Positions 17,179 to 25,235 of a stretch of DNA of 64,000 bases are shown one piece after another (position 1 is the first letter of the stretch; each line of letters starts with the position of its first letter). A program made the position numbers and the translations under genes. The stretch lies in assembly GCF_003597675.1 (NCBI RefSeq), contig NZ_CP030831.1:124001-188000 (forward strand), given 5' to 3'. The DNA comes from Neorhizobium sp. NCHU2750. GTDB taxonomy: Bacteria; Pseudomonadota; Alphaproteobacteria; Rhizobiales; Rhizobiaceae. The notes under the pieces are model-generated. The model saw only the letters and a list, made by a program, of their open reading frames with translations, made no database searches and had not been told where the DNA came from.

Positions 17179-17849
17179 GGCAGCCTTCCGGCGCTGCGGT
17201 AACGGCTGACCGCTCCATTTGGAGCGGAAGAGGCACCGCCATATGGTGGAACTCTGCCGTGAAAGACGCCGGCCCAGTCAGTTTCTGAAGTGGGGGACAC
17301 GTTCCATGCCGACCAGCCGTTGCGGTGTGGGGCGCTGAGGGCAAGGGGGATCGCAGCATAGCGGAGGCCCTTGCCGGTTGGGAGGAGACACCATCCAGTC
17401 GAAGATGGCTCTGATGTCGAACGGTCGGTAATGCAGACGCACCCATCGGCGATGGCGTCGAAGGGAACGGCAGGTCCGCAGCCGTGACGTGGTGTGAGCA
17501 TGGTCCCGAAAACGATTGTGCCAGCGGCGTGCTGGTGGTGAGTTCAACGATTGGTCTCGCGGCATGTCGTGGTCGATCCGGTTCGGACAGGCCACACCCA
17601 CGCAGACCTCGATGAATCTGTTGTGACCGAAGGACGCCTTCGTCTCGATCGCCTTGGCCGCAACGGCCATACGCAACTTTCTTCCCCTGCGAACAGGTTC
17701 GCATTCCTCGCGGGCCAAGAAAGCCGCTCCCGGCCGTCCTCCACTTCGTTCCGGCCGCCAGCGGTGCGGCGTCGATCGCCGTCGGTCTTAACACCGTCAT
17801 CGAGGACGCGATGGGCGCGGCCCGAGCAAACCGGAAAAGGAACACGACA
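17179..17849. other. Gene-free leader, partly inside direct repeat copy 1
   Basis: No supported gene lies in these 671 bases. From about 17415 the sequence is nearly identical to 22144 onward. The last 120 bases are a GC-rich leader resembling the ardC leader (both contain GATGGGCGCGGCC before the ribosome-binding site). Long open frames on the minus strand here cross the repeat and look spurious. Confidence 0.6.
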
Positions 17850-18167
17850 ATGGCAGTCATCGGCGAATTCACCACCAACGGCAACAACTCCATCATCGGC
17901 AACGTGCGCACGCTCACCGTCAGCATGAAGGCCCGCCTGAACCCCATCGAGCGCGTCTCGCGCGACGCTCCGGACTTCCGCATCACCGCCGGCAACGGCG
18001 TCGAGGTCGGCGCGGGTTGGAACAAGGTCTCCAACGACGGCGAGCCCTTCATCTCCGTCAAGCTCGACGACCCGAGCTTCAATGCCCCGATCACCGCAGC
18101 CCTTTGGCCGGGCGAGAAGGAAGGCGAATACGCCCTCATCTGGAACCGCCCGAAGCGGGAGGCCTGA
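17850..18167 (+). CDS. DUF736 family protein, copy 1
   Basis: This 105-residue protein matches DUF736, small proteins widespread on alphaproteobacterial plasmids and integrative elements (MAVIGEFTTNGNN, GNVRTLTVSMKARLNPIERV, then APITAALWPGEKEGEYALIW). No function is established. The ATG at 17850 follows AAAAGGA. A strong terminator follows the stop. The copy at 22578 differs at only a few residues (for example TTNG versus NTNG near the N-terminus). Confidence 0.9.
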   Translation: MAVIGEFTTNGNNSIIGNVRTLTVSMKARLNPIERVSRDAPDFRITAGNGVEVGAGWNKVSNDGEPFISVKLDDPSFNAPITAALWPGEKEGEYALIWNRPKREA

Positions 18168-18177
18168 GCACCCAGAG

Positions 18178-18208
18178 GAGCTCCGCTCGACAAGGCGGGG
18201 CTCTTTTT
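18178..18208 (+). terminator. Rho-independent terminator after DUF736 copy 1
   Basis: GAGCTCCGC pairs with GCGGGGCTC (9 bp with one G-U pair) around an 8-base loop, followed by TTTTT at 18204-18208. Confidence 0.88.
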
Positions 18209-18258
18209 CGTCTTTTTCTCACATGGTGAAGCCGGAGGTGGGCATCGAGCCCATTTCA

Positions 18259-18879
18259 TCACTCGGTCGCGATGGATTTCACAGCTGAAGCGACGACGGC
18301 GAGAGCATTCTCATCAAGGCCGATCACACCATCCTGTTTTTCGCCGATCAGCTTGGGCGTCGCACCGCTATTGTCCCAAATCCAGGCTCTGTCAGCTCGT
18401 TCGAGAAACCACGGAAGTTGATCGAGCGATCTTGCGTAACGGGCACGCACTTTATCAGCCGGAACGTCGTGTCCACCCTTCGCAACGCGAAGTTTGATAC
18501 GTTCGATCGACCGCTCCGGGCTGTCCAAAACGGTGTAGAAAAGCCAGATGGCAAATCCCACGGCTTCAGCCGCCTCAACCAGACGGCGGTACTTATCCGT
18601 CGATAAAACGGTCTCTACCCCGATCGTCTTATGAACGGATATCGATGACTGAATCCAGGCCTCAATGCGCTGAACAGCAACCAAGTTGGCTTCCGGAAGT
18701 GGTTTGTTTTCTACCTCACTGATCCGGCCGGCGAGAAGATCGGGGTTGACGATCCATACGGAGCGCCCTTCCAACTCGAGATCCGCATTTGCGTAGACGC
18801 TGCTCTTACCGGATCCGTTCGGGCCAGCAACAATCAGAAAGACGGGCTGCTCAAGCTTTTTCAGGCGCACGATCGACAA
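18259..18879 (-). CDS. Zeta-toxin-like P-loop kinase
   Basis: This 206-residue protein has Walker A VAGPNGSGKSSVYAN near residue 20, followed by NPDLLAGRI and the GVETVLSTDKYRRLVEAAEA segment typical of zeta/UNG-kinase and AAA_33-type proteins. Zeta toxins phosphorylate UDP-N-acetylglucosamine; close relatives may use other substrates. The small gene at 18851-19093 overlaps its start by 29 bases, matching an antitoxin-toxin order. It sits just inside direct repeat copy 1. The antitoxin partner is not a canonical epsilon protein. Confidence 0.82.
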   Translation of the reverse strand: MSIVRLKKLEQPVFLIVAGPNGSGKSSVYANADLELEGRSVWIVNPDLLAGRISEVENKPLPEANLVAVQRIEAWIQSSISVHKTIGVETVLSTDKYRRLVEAAEAVGFAIWLFYTVLDSPERSIERIKLRVAKGGHDVPADKVRARYARSLDQLPWFLERADRAWIWDNSGATPKLIGEKQDGVIGLDENALAVVASAVKSIATE

Positions 18880-19093
18880 CGCCAGTCACGGCCTTATTAT
18901 CACGGCGGGCCTTGGCGACATTCCTGCTGAAGACATAGGTAAGATCTTGCCCGAAAGTTTGGCTTTTTGCGTCGATCGTCCGCACAGTGACGAACTGCCC
19001 GCTGCTCGAATCCCGAACCCGTTTCTCCGTAACCGCTTTGCCACGCACTCCGGACTTAGGGCCATTAAGCTTTTTGACGACGACTTTTGCCAT
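18851..19093 (-). CDS. Small basic protein, putative antitoxin for the zeta-like kinase
   Basis: This 80-residue protein is Lys/Arg-rich (MAKVVVKKLNGPKSGVRG, later VFSRNVAKARRDNKAV). Its ATG follows GGAG with a 5-base gap. The 3' end overlaps the kinase gene by 29 bases in another frame, so the two are coupled. It has no clear HTH and does not resemble the epsilon three-helix antitoxin. The antitoxin role rests on gene order and size only. Confidence 0.65.
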   Translation of the reverse strand: MAKVVVKKLNGPKSGVRGKAVTEKRVRDSSSGQFVTVRTIDAKSQTFGQDLTYVFSRNVAKARRDNKAVTGVVDRAPEKA

Positions 19094-19173
19094 GTCTGCT
19101 CCAATTTTTCACCTTAATATAGCAAGCATCATAGAGCACGAAAAGACCAGTCCTCCTAATGCGTACTCTCGAT

Positions 19174-20580
19174 TCATCCGGTGTCGCCGAGCAGGTTGCG
19201 AACAGGATCGCTGTTCGGTAGCCGACCGCTTGGGAGGCGAGAGACGAGACTGCAGAAGCATCGCGCAAACGCTGCCTGAGCACGTTCTACGTTCGCGGCT
19301 TGGCCAAGTTCCCCCGTGTGAACGATGCTGCCGCGGGCGTGGTAGAGTTCAATGATACTTTGCTGATAGGAGGAAACGCGGGGAACGCCTTTCATGCAAA
19401 TTCCAGCCCGGCGCTTGATGCGTTCCGCCACGCCTGGCTGATAGTGGTCGGTGAGCAACGTTTCGAACGCCACCGCAAGAGCGACAATCGCCTCCGACTC
19501 GTTGGCATGTGAACCGAATGACTGTCGGAACCAGTCGAGCGCGGTGACGATGCGCTTGTAGAACCTCGCCTCCATCTTTGAGCCGGCCGTGAGATGGACG
19601 TGCCGGAAATATCCCTGCTCGACAGTCTTGAGCGCAGCCACGATTTGTCTTTCGAAACGCTTCATCGTGTTCGTCTCCATCGCCTCTGTCGAGACTACGG
19701 CGGCGACATCCGACAGTCTCGCGAGATCCAGCGCCGACACGTTCATGGGGACGCGCCGGGTGGCAATCTTTCCAGAGCGTCGACCTTCCCCGATCAGATA
19801 GTGGCGGATGTCGAGTGTTTCCCAGTTGTTGACGTGAGCGGACGAGCTGAATTTGTCGATCGAGCCGTCCCGCTCGACCGACAGCGCGTGAAGCATCAGT
19901 AGCGCGGACGCAGCCGACCGGATCTTGAGAGTGTAGACAAACTGGTTTTCATACATGTCTCCCGTGTGCGATGTCAGCTTGACGAGCAGCAACGGGTTAG
20001 TTTTAAGCCATTGCGCAGCATGCGAGAAATGTTCGATGTCGCCTCGCTCTATACGTTGCCGTATGCCCAACCCGCGTGCCATTTCGATCAGGCGGTCATG
20101 TGCCCGCGCGACTGAATTGGTCTGGGCGCTGACGGCAAACCCGGCCGCACGAAACAGGATGTGGCTTTTCAGTCCCGAATTCCTCCAGGGCAGCATCTCC
20201 ATCTTCATGCCGAAGCTGGTTAGCGGATAAAGGACGAACCCGGGACGCTCGACTCCGGCCGAAGCGAGATCACTCAGCATTTTTCCGGGAACGCCACCCC
20301 CACCTTGCTTAGCGCATGCGAGAACATGCTCATCCAAGAGAGACGTACCGACATAAATTTCCTTTGACCACAGCGATCGGGCGATAGCCGCGCGAATATT
20401 TACGATATGGTGTTCGATTGCGCCCCGTTCACTGTCGCTGAGTTTCTTCTCATCCGTAACCAGATGATCGATCGAGTTGAACAGATTGAGCTGATTGTGT
20501 TTGCTGGCAAGGAAGGCGTCGGACTGGTTGACCGACTTTGACTGCGGAGTGACGACCGTGGCGATTGAGGGATGGCGCAA
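19174..20580 (-). CDS. ApeA-like HEPN-domain protein, candidate anti-phage effector
   Basis: This 468-residue protein carries a C-terminal HEPN domain of the Apea-like type: EAIVALAVAFETLLTD near residue 370, then IIELYHARGSIVHTGEL near 420. RGSIVH fits the RX4H catalytic motif of HEPN ribonucleases. The N-terminal ~350 residues are of unknown fold. ApeA-type HEPN proteins have been reported as stand-alone anti-phage systems that act on RNA. The start is uncertain: the longest frame uses TTG 20580. It lies within the repeat-bounded island, 80 bases upstream of the antitoxin-like gene and on the same strand. Confidence 0.75.
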   Translation of the reverse strand: MRHPSIATVVTPQSKSVNQSDAFLASKHNQLNLFNSIDHLVTDEKKLSDSERGAIEHHIVNIRAAIARSLWSKEIYVGTSLLDEHVLACAKQGGGGVPGKMLSDLASAGVERPGFVLYPLTSFGMKMEMLPWRNSGLKSHILFRAAGFAVSAQTNSVARAHDRLIEMARGLGIRQRIERGDIEHFSHAAQWLKTNPLLLVKLTSHTGDMYENQFVYTLKIRSAASALLMLHALSVERDGSIDKFSSSAHVNNWETLDIRHYLIGEGRRSGKIATRRVPMNVSALDLARLSDVAAVVSTEAMETNTMKRFERQIVAALKTVEQGYFRHVHLTAGSKMEARFYKRIVTALDWFRQSFGSHANESEAIVALAVAFETLLTDHYQPGVAERIKRRAGICMKGVPRVSSYQQSIIELYHARGSIVHTGELGQAANVERAQAAFARCFCSLVSRLPSGRLPNSDPVRNLLGDTG

Positions 20581-20642
20581 CTGCTCACCATGATGGAGTT
20601 TGGACAGAGAAGGTTAATCGAAGCGGCAAAAATCGCCGAATT

Positions 20643-21494
20643 TTACGAGTAGCTGATGAGCTGCGTCCGGCTTTTCTGCCAGGCCTCGTTGAGATCCAAA
20701 CGATGCCGTTCAATCCAGGCTACAATCTCCTCCTCGTACGGGCCGGCGCTACCTTCAAGTCGCCGGAGGGTGTCGAGGTTGAAAGCCACGTTGATTCCTC
20801 CGCCACGAACGACAACGTTTGCCGGCATCGCGAGATCAGCACAGGTTACGACAGCACTTGCACGGTCATACCCGTGTCGCGACGCGACAACCTCGCGCAA
20901 TTCCTCCAAGGCCGCTTTCCCTGCCGAATAAATTCCCACGTTCTCAAGCTCGTGGCGGCCGTGAAGTTCGAAGTCATACGGGATGTAGCCGTCCTCCGTC
21001 CGGTATAATACTTCTTCAAATTCCTTAGGATCGATGGGCCGGAACGAGAGATACCAGGTCTCTTCTTTCGTCGCTGTCATCAACATCACTCTTTCCAGCT
21101 CCGAAGCGTTCAGACCCGCCACGGACTCGACGCAGGAAAGGCCCATGAACTTCGCGAACCTCGGACCGTCGTTTTTCCGGGACCAGGCAGAATAGTTGAA
21201 AAGCTTGCGGTCCCGCGTCGGAATTTTGACCTTAATTCTGATGCGCGTCTTATCGGCCGTCCACACACGCCCCTGGCGAAGCTTCGTTTGCTCGACTTTT
21301 TCAACATAAGAACGGTGCACTGGATCGAGTTGTTCTCCCGTCGTCAGTCCGTGCCCCTCGTGCCTTTCATCGGTCGTCAGCCATACGACGTCGCGCAATG
21401 GCTCTTCGGACCGCCTGGTGACGTGACCCTGGTTGAGCTGAGATGCCAAAATTCCCTCGGCAAGGGAAACAGAAGTATGATGAAAAAGGATCAT
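20643..21494 (-). CDS. Unknown protein, possible ADP-ribosyltransferase-like N-terminus
   Basis: This 283-residue protein begins MILFHHTSVSLAEGILAS and then has DVVWLTTDERHEGHGL. The H-T, I-L and VWLT spacing resembles the start of several ART-fold proteins, but the match is by eye and weak. The C-terminal ~90 residues form a separate region ending IVAWIERHRLDLNEAWQ. I chose ATG 21494; a TTG at 21512 adds six residues. It lies 62 bases upstream of the HEPN gene on the same strand and may be co-transcribed with it. Function unknown. Confidence 0.6.
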   Translation of the reverse strand: MILFHHTSVSLAEGILASQLNQGHVTRRSEEPLRDVVWLTTDERHEGHGLTTGEQLDPVHRSYVEKVEQTKLRQGRVWTADKTRIRIKVKIPTRDRKLFNYSAWSRKNDGPRFAKFMGLSCVESVAGLNASELERVMLMTATKEETWYLSFRPIDPKEFEEVLYRTEDGYIPYDFELHGRHELENVGIYSAGKAALEELREVVASRHGYDRASAVVTCADLAMPANVVVRGGGINVAFNLDTLRRLEGSAGPYEEEIVAWIERHRLDLNEAWQKSRTQLISYS

Positions 21495-21625
21495 TGTTAT
21501 TCCGGGAGACAAATGACTGGAAGTTGCAAACTGCTATAGACCATCGAAATGCGAATGTTTACCCCTGATGGATTGATGTCGCTTAGGTCTGCCGGAAACT
21601 ATGTGAGTGAAGGGAAGCGCAGCAG

Positions 21626-22110
21626 ATGGCTGAAATTCCGATCCGATTTTTGCCGTATCCGTCGTACTTCTTCGCAGCGTCGCCGCTGGACCCGAGGTAC
21701 TGCTTTTACGCCGGAATCGCACGCTGATCGGCGAGTGGTGCCAGATTGCCGGTGGAATTGAAGAGGGGGAGAAAGCATGGGAAGCAGCGCTGCGCGAAGT
21801 TCGTGAAGAAACCGGCCTGACTTGTGGTCAGCTCTATTCGGCAGACATATGTGAGCAGTTCTATGAGGCGGATCGCGACGCAATCAGCATGCTGCCGGTC
21901 TTCGTTGGTTTCGTGGATGCTGGGGCAACTGTTGTCATCAATCACGAACATAGCGAATTTCGATGGGTGCCGTTCGAAACGGCCTTGGGGATGGTGCCTT
22001 TTGCGGGTCAACGCCATGTGCTGAAGCATGTGCAGGCCGAGTTCGTACAGCGACAGCCGGTTCGACACCTCCTTATCTATTCGACGCGTGGAGCAATGCG
22101 ATGTTCATGA
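21626..22110 (+). pseudogene. Nudix hydrolase gene broken by a frameshift in a T5 run
   Basis: ATG 21626 opens MAEIPIRF, then leaves frame at T5 (21647-21651). The other frame, from about 21650 to TGA 22108-22110, gives a full Nudix domain: VVLLRSVAAGPEVLLLRR, then the complete Nudix box GGIEEGEKAWEAALREVREE followed by TGL. One extra T would join the parts into a ~161-residue protein. An MTH1/NudB-like nucleoside di- or triphosphatase is likely. It may be a true pseudogene or a sequencing error; the intact Nudix box favours recent change. Confidence 0.78.
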
Positions 22111-22577
22111 CGTCGAGTCAGAGCCGTCTCGGCATCGCTCGACTGTCGAACGACAGGTAGTTCAGACGCACCCATCGGCGATGGCGTCGAAGGAACGGCA
22201 GGTCCGCAGCCGTGACGTGGTGTGAGCAGGGTGCCGAAAACGATTGTGCCAGCGGCGTGCTGGTAGTGAGTTCAACGATTGGTTTCTCGGCATGTCGTGC
22301 GCAATCCGGTTCTGGCTGGCCACACCCACGCAGACCTCGATGGATCTGGTGTGACCGAAGGACGCCTTCGTCTCGATCGCCTTGGCCGCAACGGCCATAC
22401 GCGACTTTCTTCCCCTGCAAACAGGTTTGCATTCCTCGCGGGCCAAGAAAGCCGCTCCCGGCCGTCCTCCACTTCGTTCCGGCCGCCAGCGGTGCGACGT
22501 CGATCGCCGTCGGTCTTAACACCGTCATCGAGGACGCGATGGGCGCGGCCCGAGCAAACCGGAAAAGGAGCACGACA

Positions 22578-22895
22578 ATGGCAGTCATCGGCGAATTCAA
22601 CACCAACGGCAACAACTCCATCATCGGCAACGTGCGCACGCTCACAGTCAGCATGAAGGCCCGCCTGAACCCCATCGAGCGCGTCTCGCGCGACGCTCCG
22701 GACTTCCGCATCACCGCCGGCAACGGCGTCGAGGTCGGCGCGGGTTGGAACAAGGTCTCCAACGATGGCGAGCCCTTCATCTCCGTCAAGCTCGACGACC
22801 CCAGCTTCAATGCCCCGATCACAGCAGCCCTTTGGCCGGGCGAGAAGGAAGGCGAATACGCCCTCATCTGGAACCGCCCGAAGCGGGAGGCCTGA
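22578..22895 (+). CDS. DUF736 family protein, copy 2
   Basis: This 105-residue DUF736 protein is nearly identical to the product of 17850-18167. The ATG follows AAAAGGAG at 22563-22570. Almost all differences from copy 1 are silent or in the first ten residues, suggesting recent duplication or ongoing gene conversion. Function unknown. Confidence 0.9.
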   Translation: MAVIGEFNTNGNNSIIGNVRTLTVSMKARLNPIERVSRDAPDFRITAGNGVEVGAGWNKVSNDGEPFISVKLDDPSFNAPITAALWPGEKEGEYALIWNRPKREA

Positions 22896-22905
22896 TCACC
22901 GCAAC

Positions 22906-22933
22906 GAGCTCCGCCGAAAGGCGGGGCTCTTTT
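22906..22933 (+). terminator. Rho-independent terminator after DUF736 copy 2
   Basis: GAGCTCCGCC-GAAA-GGCGGGGCTC is a 10-bp stem (one G-U pair) with a GAAA tetraloop, followed by TTTT. Confidence 0.92.
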
Positions 22934-23213
22934 CGTGTCGCGAGGGAGAGCCGGGCGCAGGCATCGAGCCTGCTTCCGGCTTTTCCGGTGCCATACGAGG
23001 AGTTGTGGGCTGCTCAGTTCGTCCAAGGGTGCCATGGCGAAACGAAGGCGTCCAGCACGAGCGGCGCCTCCAATTTGCTCCTTCCGCCTATGGCGGCTCC
23101 CGCAAATCGGTTCCTCCCCTCGCCGCCTCCGGCGGTCGCGTCCCGCGATGCTGGACCCCTCCGCTCCGCCATGACGCGCGGCGTCGTCTTTCACAAACGT
23201 CAAGGAGACGACG
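22934..23213. other. Leader of the 56-residue gene, module copy A
   Basis: No gene is supported. From about 23068 the sequence parallels 24386 onward: CACCTCCAATTTG-type start, then a short stem, then GCAAATCGGTTCCTCC (here) versus GCAAATCGGCTCCTCC, then TCGCCGCCTCCGGCGG in both, then a ribosome-binding site. This looks like a reused upstream module for small plasmid genes. Confidence 0.6.
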
Positions 23214-23384
23214 ATGACGATTTCTCTCGAAATTCAGCGCGAAGAGCTTCGGGCCGAATTCAGGAATGCCTGCGATCCGGCCGAGCGCCGCCGGATTGCG
23301 GCGGAGCTGGAGATGGTACAGGCGGAGCTTGCAACGATCGAGGCCGAACAGGACGGACGCATCAGCGCGGAGCCTCCTTTCTAG
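23214..23384 (+). CDS. Small coiled-coil protein, 56 residues
   Basis: ATG 23214 follows AAGGAGACGACG and the frame ends at TAG 23384. The product starts MTISLEIQREELRAEFRNAC and continues as a charged, Glu/Ala-rich helix (IAAELEMVQAELATIEAE), consistent with a short coiled coil. Coding-like codon usage and the good ribosome-binding site support it. The upstream leader module is shared with the gene at 24532. Function unknown. Confidence 0.66.
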   Translation: MTISLEIQREELRAEFRNACDPAERRRIAAELEMVQAELATIEAEQDGRISAEPPF

Positions 23385-23425
23385 GAGGCTTCCATCATGC
23401 TGCCGTTTCCGGCGGCGTGGTCGCT

Positions 23426-23704
23426 TCAGCCGTTCAGTGCGTCCTTGACCGCTTTGCCGGGCGTAAAGGTCAGCTTCTTCGATGCCGCGATCTTGATCGT
23501 AGCACCCGTCGCCGGATTGCGTCCCTCGCGCTCCGGAGTGTCCTTCAGCTTGAACTTTCCAAATGATGGGATCGACGTTTCTGCGCCAGCAAGCGCCGCG
23601 TCGGTGATCTGCTTGAAGACGCTCTCGACGATCGTCTTGGCCTGCGCCTTGGTCAGGCTCTGTTCGGCTGCGATCTTGTCGGCGATTTCGTTGGTCGTGG
23701 TCAT
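23426..23704 (-). CDS. HU-family DNA-binding protein
   Basis: This 92-residue protein has the HU/IHF fold signature: MTTTNEIADKIAAEQSLTKA, then SIPSFGKFKLKDTPEREGRN near residue 45 and the arm sequence NPATGATIKIAASKKLTFTP. Plasmid HU proteins compact or silence incoming DNA and can aid replication or transfer. GAGG lies 9 bases before ATG 23704; an ATG three codons upstream (23713) is almost on top of the same site and is less likely. Confidence 0.94.
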   Translation of the reverse strand: MTTTNEIADKIAAEQSLTKAQAKTIVESVFKQITDAALAGAETSIPSFGKFKLKDTPEREGRNPATGATIKIAASKKLTFTPGKAVKDALNG

Positions 23705-23842
23705 ATTGGACATTCCTCATGTTGTTTCGGTCCCTCAGCTTTGGCAATGAAGATGTGGCGAAGAAAGGGGCAGAAAGGCAGGAATCCCCGGAAGGAGCGC
23801 GTAAGCCACAGGAAATGCAGCAATGCGGTCGATTGAAACCGG

Positions 23843-24100
23843 CTATTCGGTGTTGCCCGCGTCCCGATAGCCACGTCGTCTCTTCGTTCGTTCGAGACAG
23901 GAGAGTGCTGTGTTCGCATCATCCGGATGATCGAAGGTCTGCATCATCGTCTGGCCGCCCGATCCGATCCGGCCCCAGTTGCGGATGACCGAAGCCCCGC
24001 CGAACAGTGTCGGCTGGATCGCCAGAATGTAGAAGCGTCGCATGTTCTGCGCCGTCTCGATGCGGTGAAGATGAACCGGGCATGTCTCCTTGTCTTCCAT
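23843..24100 (-). CDS. WGR-domain protein
   Basis: This ~85-residue protein contains RRFYILAIQPTLFGGASVIR followed by NWGRIGSGGQ, the signature of the WGR domain named for its Trp-Gly-Arg motif. WGR domains occur in PARPs and bacterial DNA-associated proteins and are thought to bind nucleic acid. Stand-alone WGR proteins are common on Rhizobiaceae plasmids. I chose ATG 24100; an in-frame start at 24136 would add 12 residues. Confidence 0.85.
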   Translation of the reverse strand: MEDKETCPVHLHRIETAQNMRRFYILAIQPTLFGGASVIRNWGRIGSGGQTMMQTFDHPDDANTALSCLERTKRRRGYRDAGNTE

Positions 24101-24531
24101 GCCCTCATTGTCGCTATCTCGGCAAGCAGCGTCCAACGAGTTATCTGAATCGATCCGGTGTCACCGATTCATCGCCGTGATGATTTCAGACAGGGAACTG
24201 GGCGAGGCGGCTTCAACGCATGGCTCTATGCGCAAGCGCACCGAACCCGCAAGCGGTTTCGGCCATCCGGTTGCGATCCTCTCGCGGCCGGTTCTACCGG
24301 CAGACGGACGCGCCCTGCAGGCGCGGGTCTCTCTTCTCTCTGACTTTGTATTTTGCACCCGCCACTCCGGCGTCAAGGACGTCGTAGCACCTCCAATTTG
24401 CAGCCGCCGTCCGCGACGGCTCTTGCAAATCGGCTCCTCCACTCGCCGCCTCCGGCGGTCGCAATGCGATCCCTGACCCCTCGCGTCTACGGCGCAGCCT
24501 CCTTGCGTCAGAAAGACGAAAGGAGATTGTC
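24101..24531. other. Leader region, module copy B
   Basis: There is no supported gene. It contains the WGR gene's upstream sequence and, from about 24386, a diverged copy of the leader module at 23068-23213, with CACCTCCAATTTGCAGCC, a short stem, GCAAATCGGCTCCTCC and CGCCGCCTCCGGCGG. GAAAGGAG precedes ATG 24532. Confidence 0.55.
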
Positions 24532-24858
24532 ATGACAGAGCAGAAAATCAAATACATCGATGGTGGCAGCCCGGAATACTGGCGTCAGCGGGAAGAGGGT
24601 TTTCGGTTGATTCGAGAAGCCGAGCGTGCACATGACCGCGTCACGCGCGCGCCAATGTACATCTCAGGCGCCTATGACGATGACGGCGACGTCATCCCTG
24701 TCGAAAACCTCGGTCCATGGGATGCGATGGACGCGGCGATCAGTGCTATCGAGGCGAACGAAACGGCCGTCGATATTCTGGTTGCCCAGCGACGAACCGA
24801 GATTGGCGACTGGCGCATCGACACGGTGATCCGTGAACTCAACGTTAGCCCCGATTAA
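24532..24858 (+). CDS. Hypothetical plasmid protein
   Basis: This 108-residue acidic, soluble protein starts MTEQKIKYIDGGSPEYWRQR and later has GPWDAMDAAISAIEANETAV. The ATG follows AAAGGAG with a 5-base gap. No domain is recognised. It is preceded by the repeated leader module and may share regulation with the 56-residue protein at 23214. Confidence 0.68.
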   Translation: MTEQKIKYIDGGSPEYWRQREEGFRLIREAERAHDRVTRAPMYISGAYDDDGDVIPVENLGPWDAMDAAISAIEANETAVDILVAQRRTEIGDWRIDTVIRELNVSPD

Positions 24859-25235
24859 TGTCGAGGACGAAAGGTGGTGGTGCCACCTTTCGTCCGTATC
24901 CCTGTCTGCGAGCCTCGTCAGCCGGATCGACCGGCCGGCATGGCTAACGAAAGGGGGGCTGCGCCGCCCCTCTCGCCGCTCACCCCATGAGGGAAGGGCA
25001 AGCCCCTCCCTCAAACACCCTCCCATGGGGAAAGGGGACGGTTCCCTCCACCCTTTCCCCAAACCCCTATCCCTCTCCCGGGTGCGGCCTGCGGCCGGCT
25101 TAAAGCTCCGGGAGATCGGCGTCGCTCATTGGTGATTTTATGCACCGGTGATAGCCTCTCCCCCTGAATTCAGCAGCTTGTCGCAGTGTGCCGGATACAG
25201 GTCCCGTACGGCATCCGGGGACGCGCTTTCGGACG
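24859..25235. other. Gene-free GC-rich spacer before the traG cluster
   Basis: No gene is supported. It contains C- and G-rich complementary tracts (GGTGGTGCCACC near 24873, and CCCATGAGGGA / TCCCATGGGG around 24985-25027) that could form hairpins ending the flanking transcripts. Confidence 0.5.

Larger units (their letters stand above)
17415..18208 (+). repeat. ~0.79 kb direct repeat, copy 1 (leader + DUF736 + terminator)
   Basis: From about TGTCGAACGG (17415) to the T-run at 18208, this matches 22144-22933 with scattered single-base differences and a few 1-base indels; the DUF736 coding part is almost identical. The copies are in the same orientation, 4.7 kb apart, and bracket the toxin/HEPN island. 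Recombination between them would excise or amplify the island. Confidence 0.9.
22144..22933 (+). repeat. ~0.79 kb direct repeat, copy 2 (leader + DUF736 + terminator)
   Basis: Same-orientation copy of 17415-18208. The left boundary is set where both copies share TGTCGAACG; the right boundary is at the terminator T-run. Terminator loops differ (GAAA here, 8 bases in copy 1), showing the copies have begun to diverge. Confidence 0.9.

Noticed and set aside
16841..18262. 473-codon minus-strand frame crossing the DUF736 repeat (also 22118-23203)
   Set aside because: Antisense to the PAPS-like and DUF736 genes and low-complexity; it recurs only because the DNA is duplicated.
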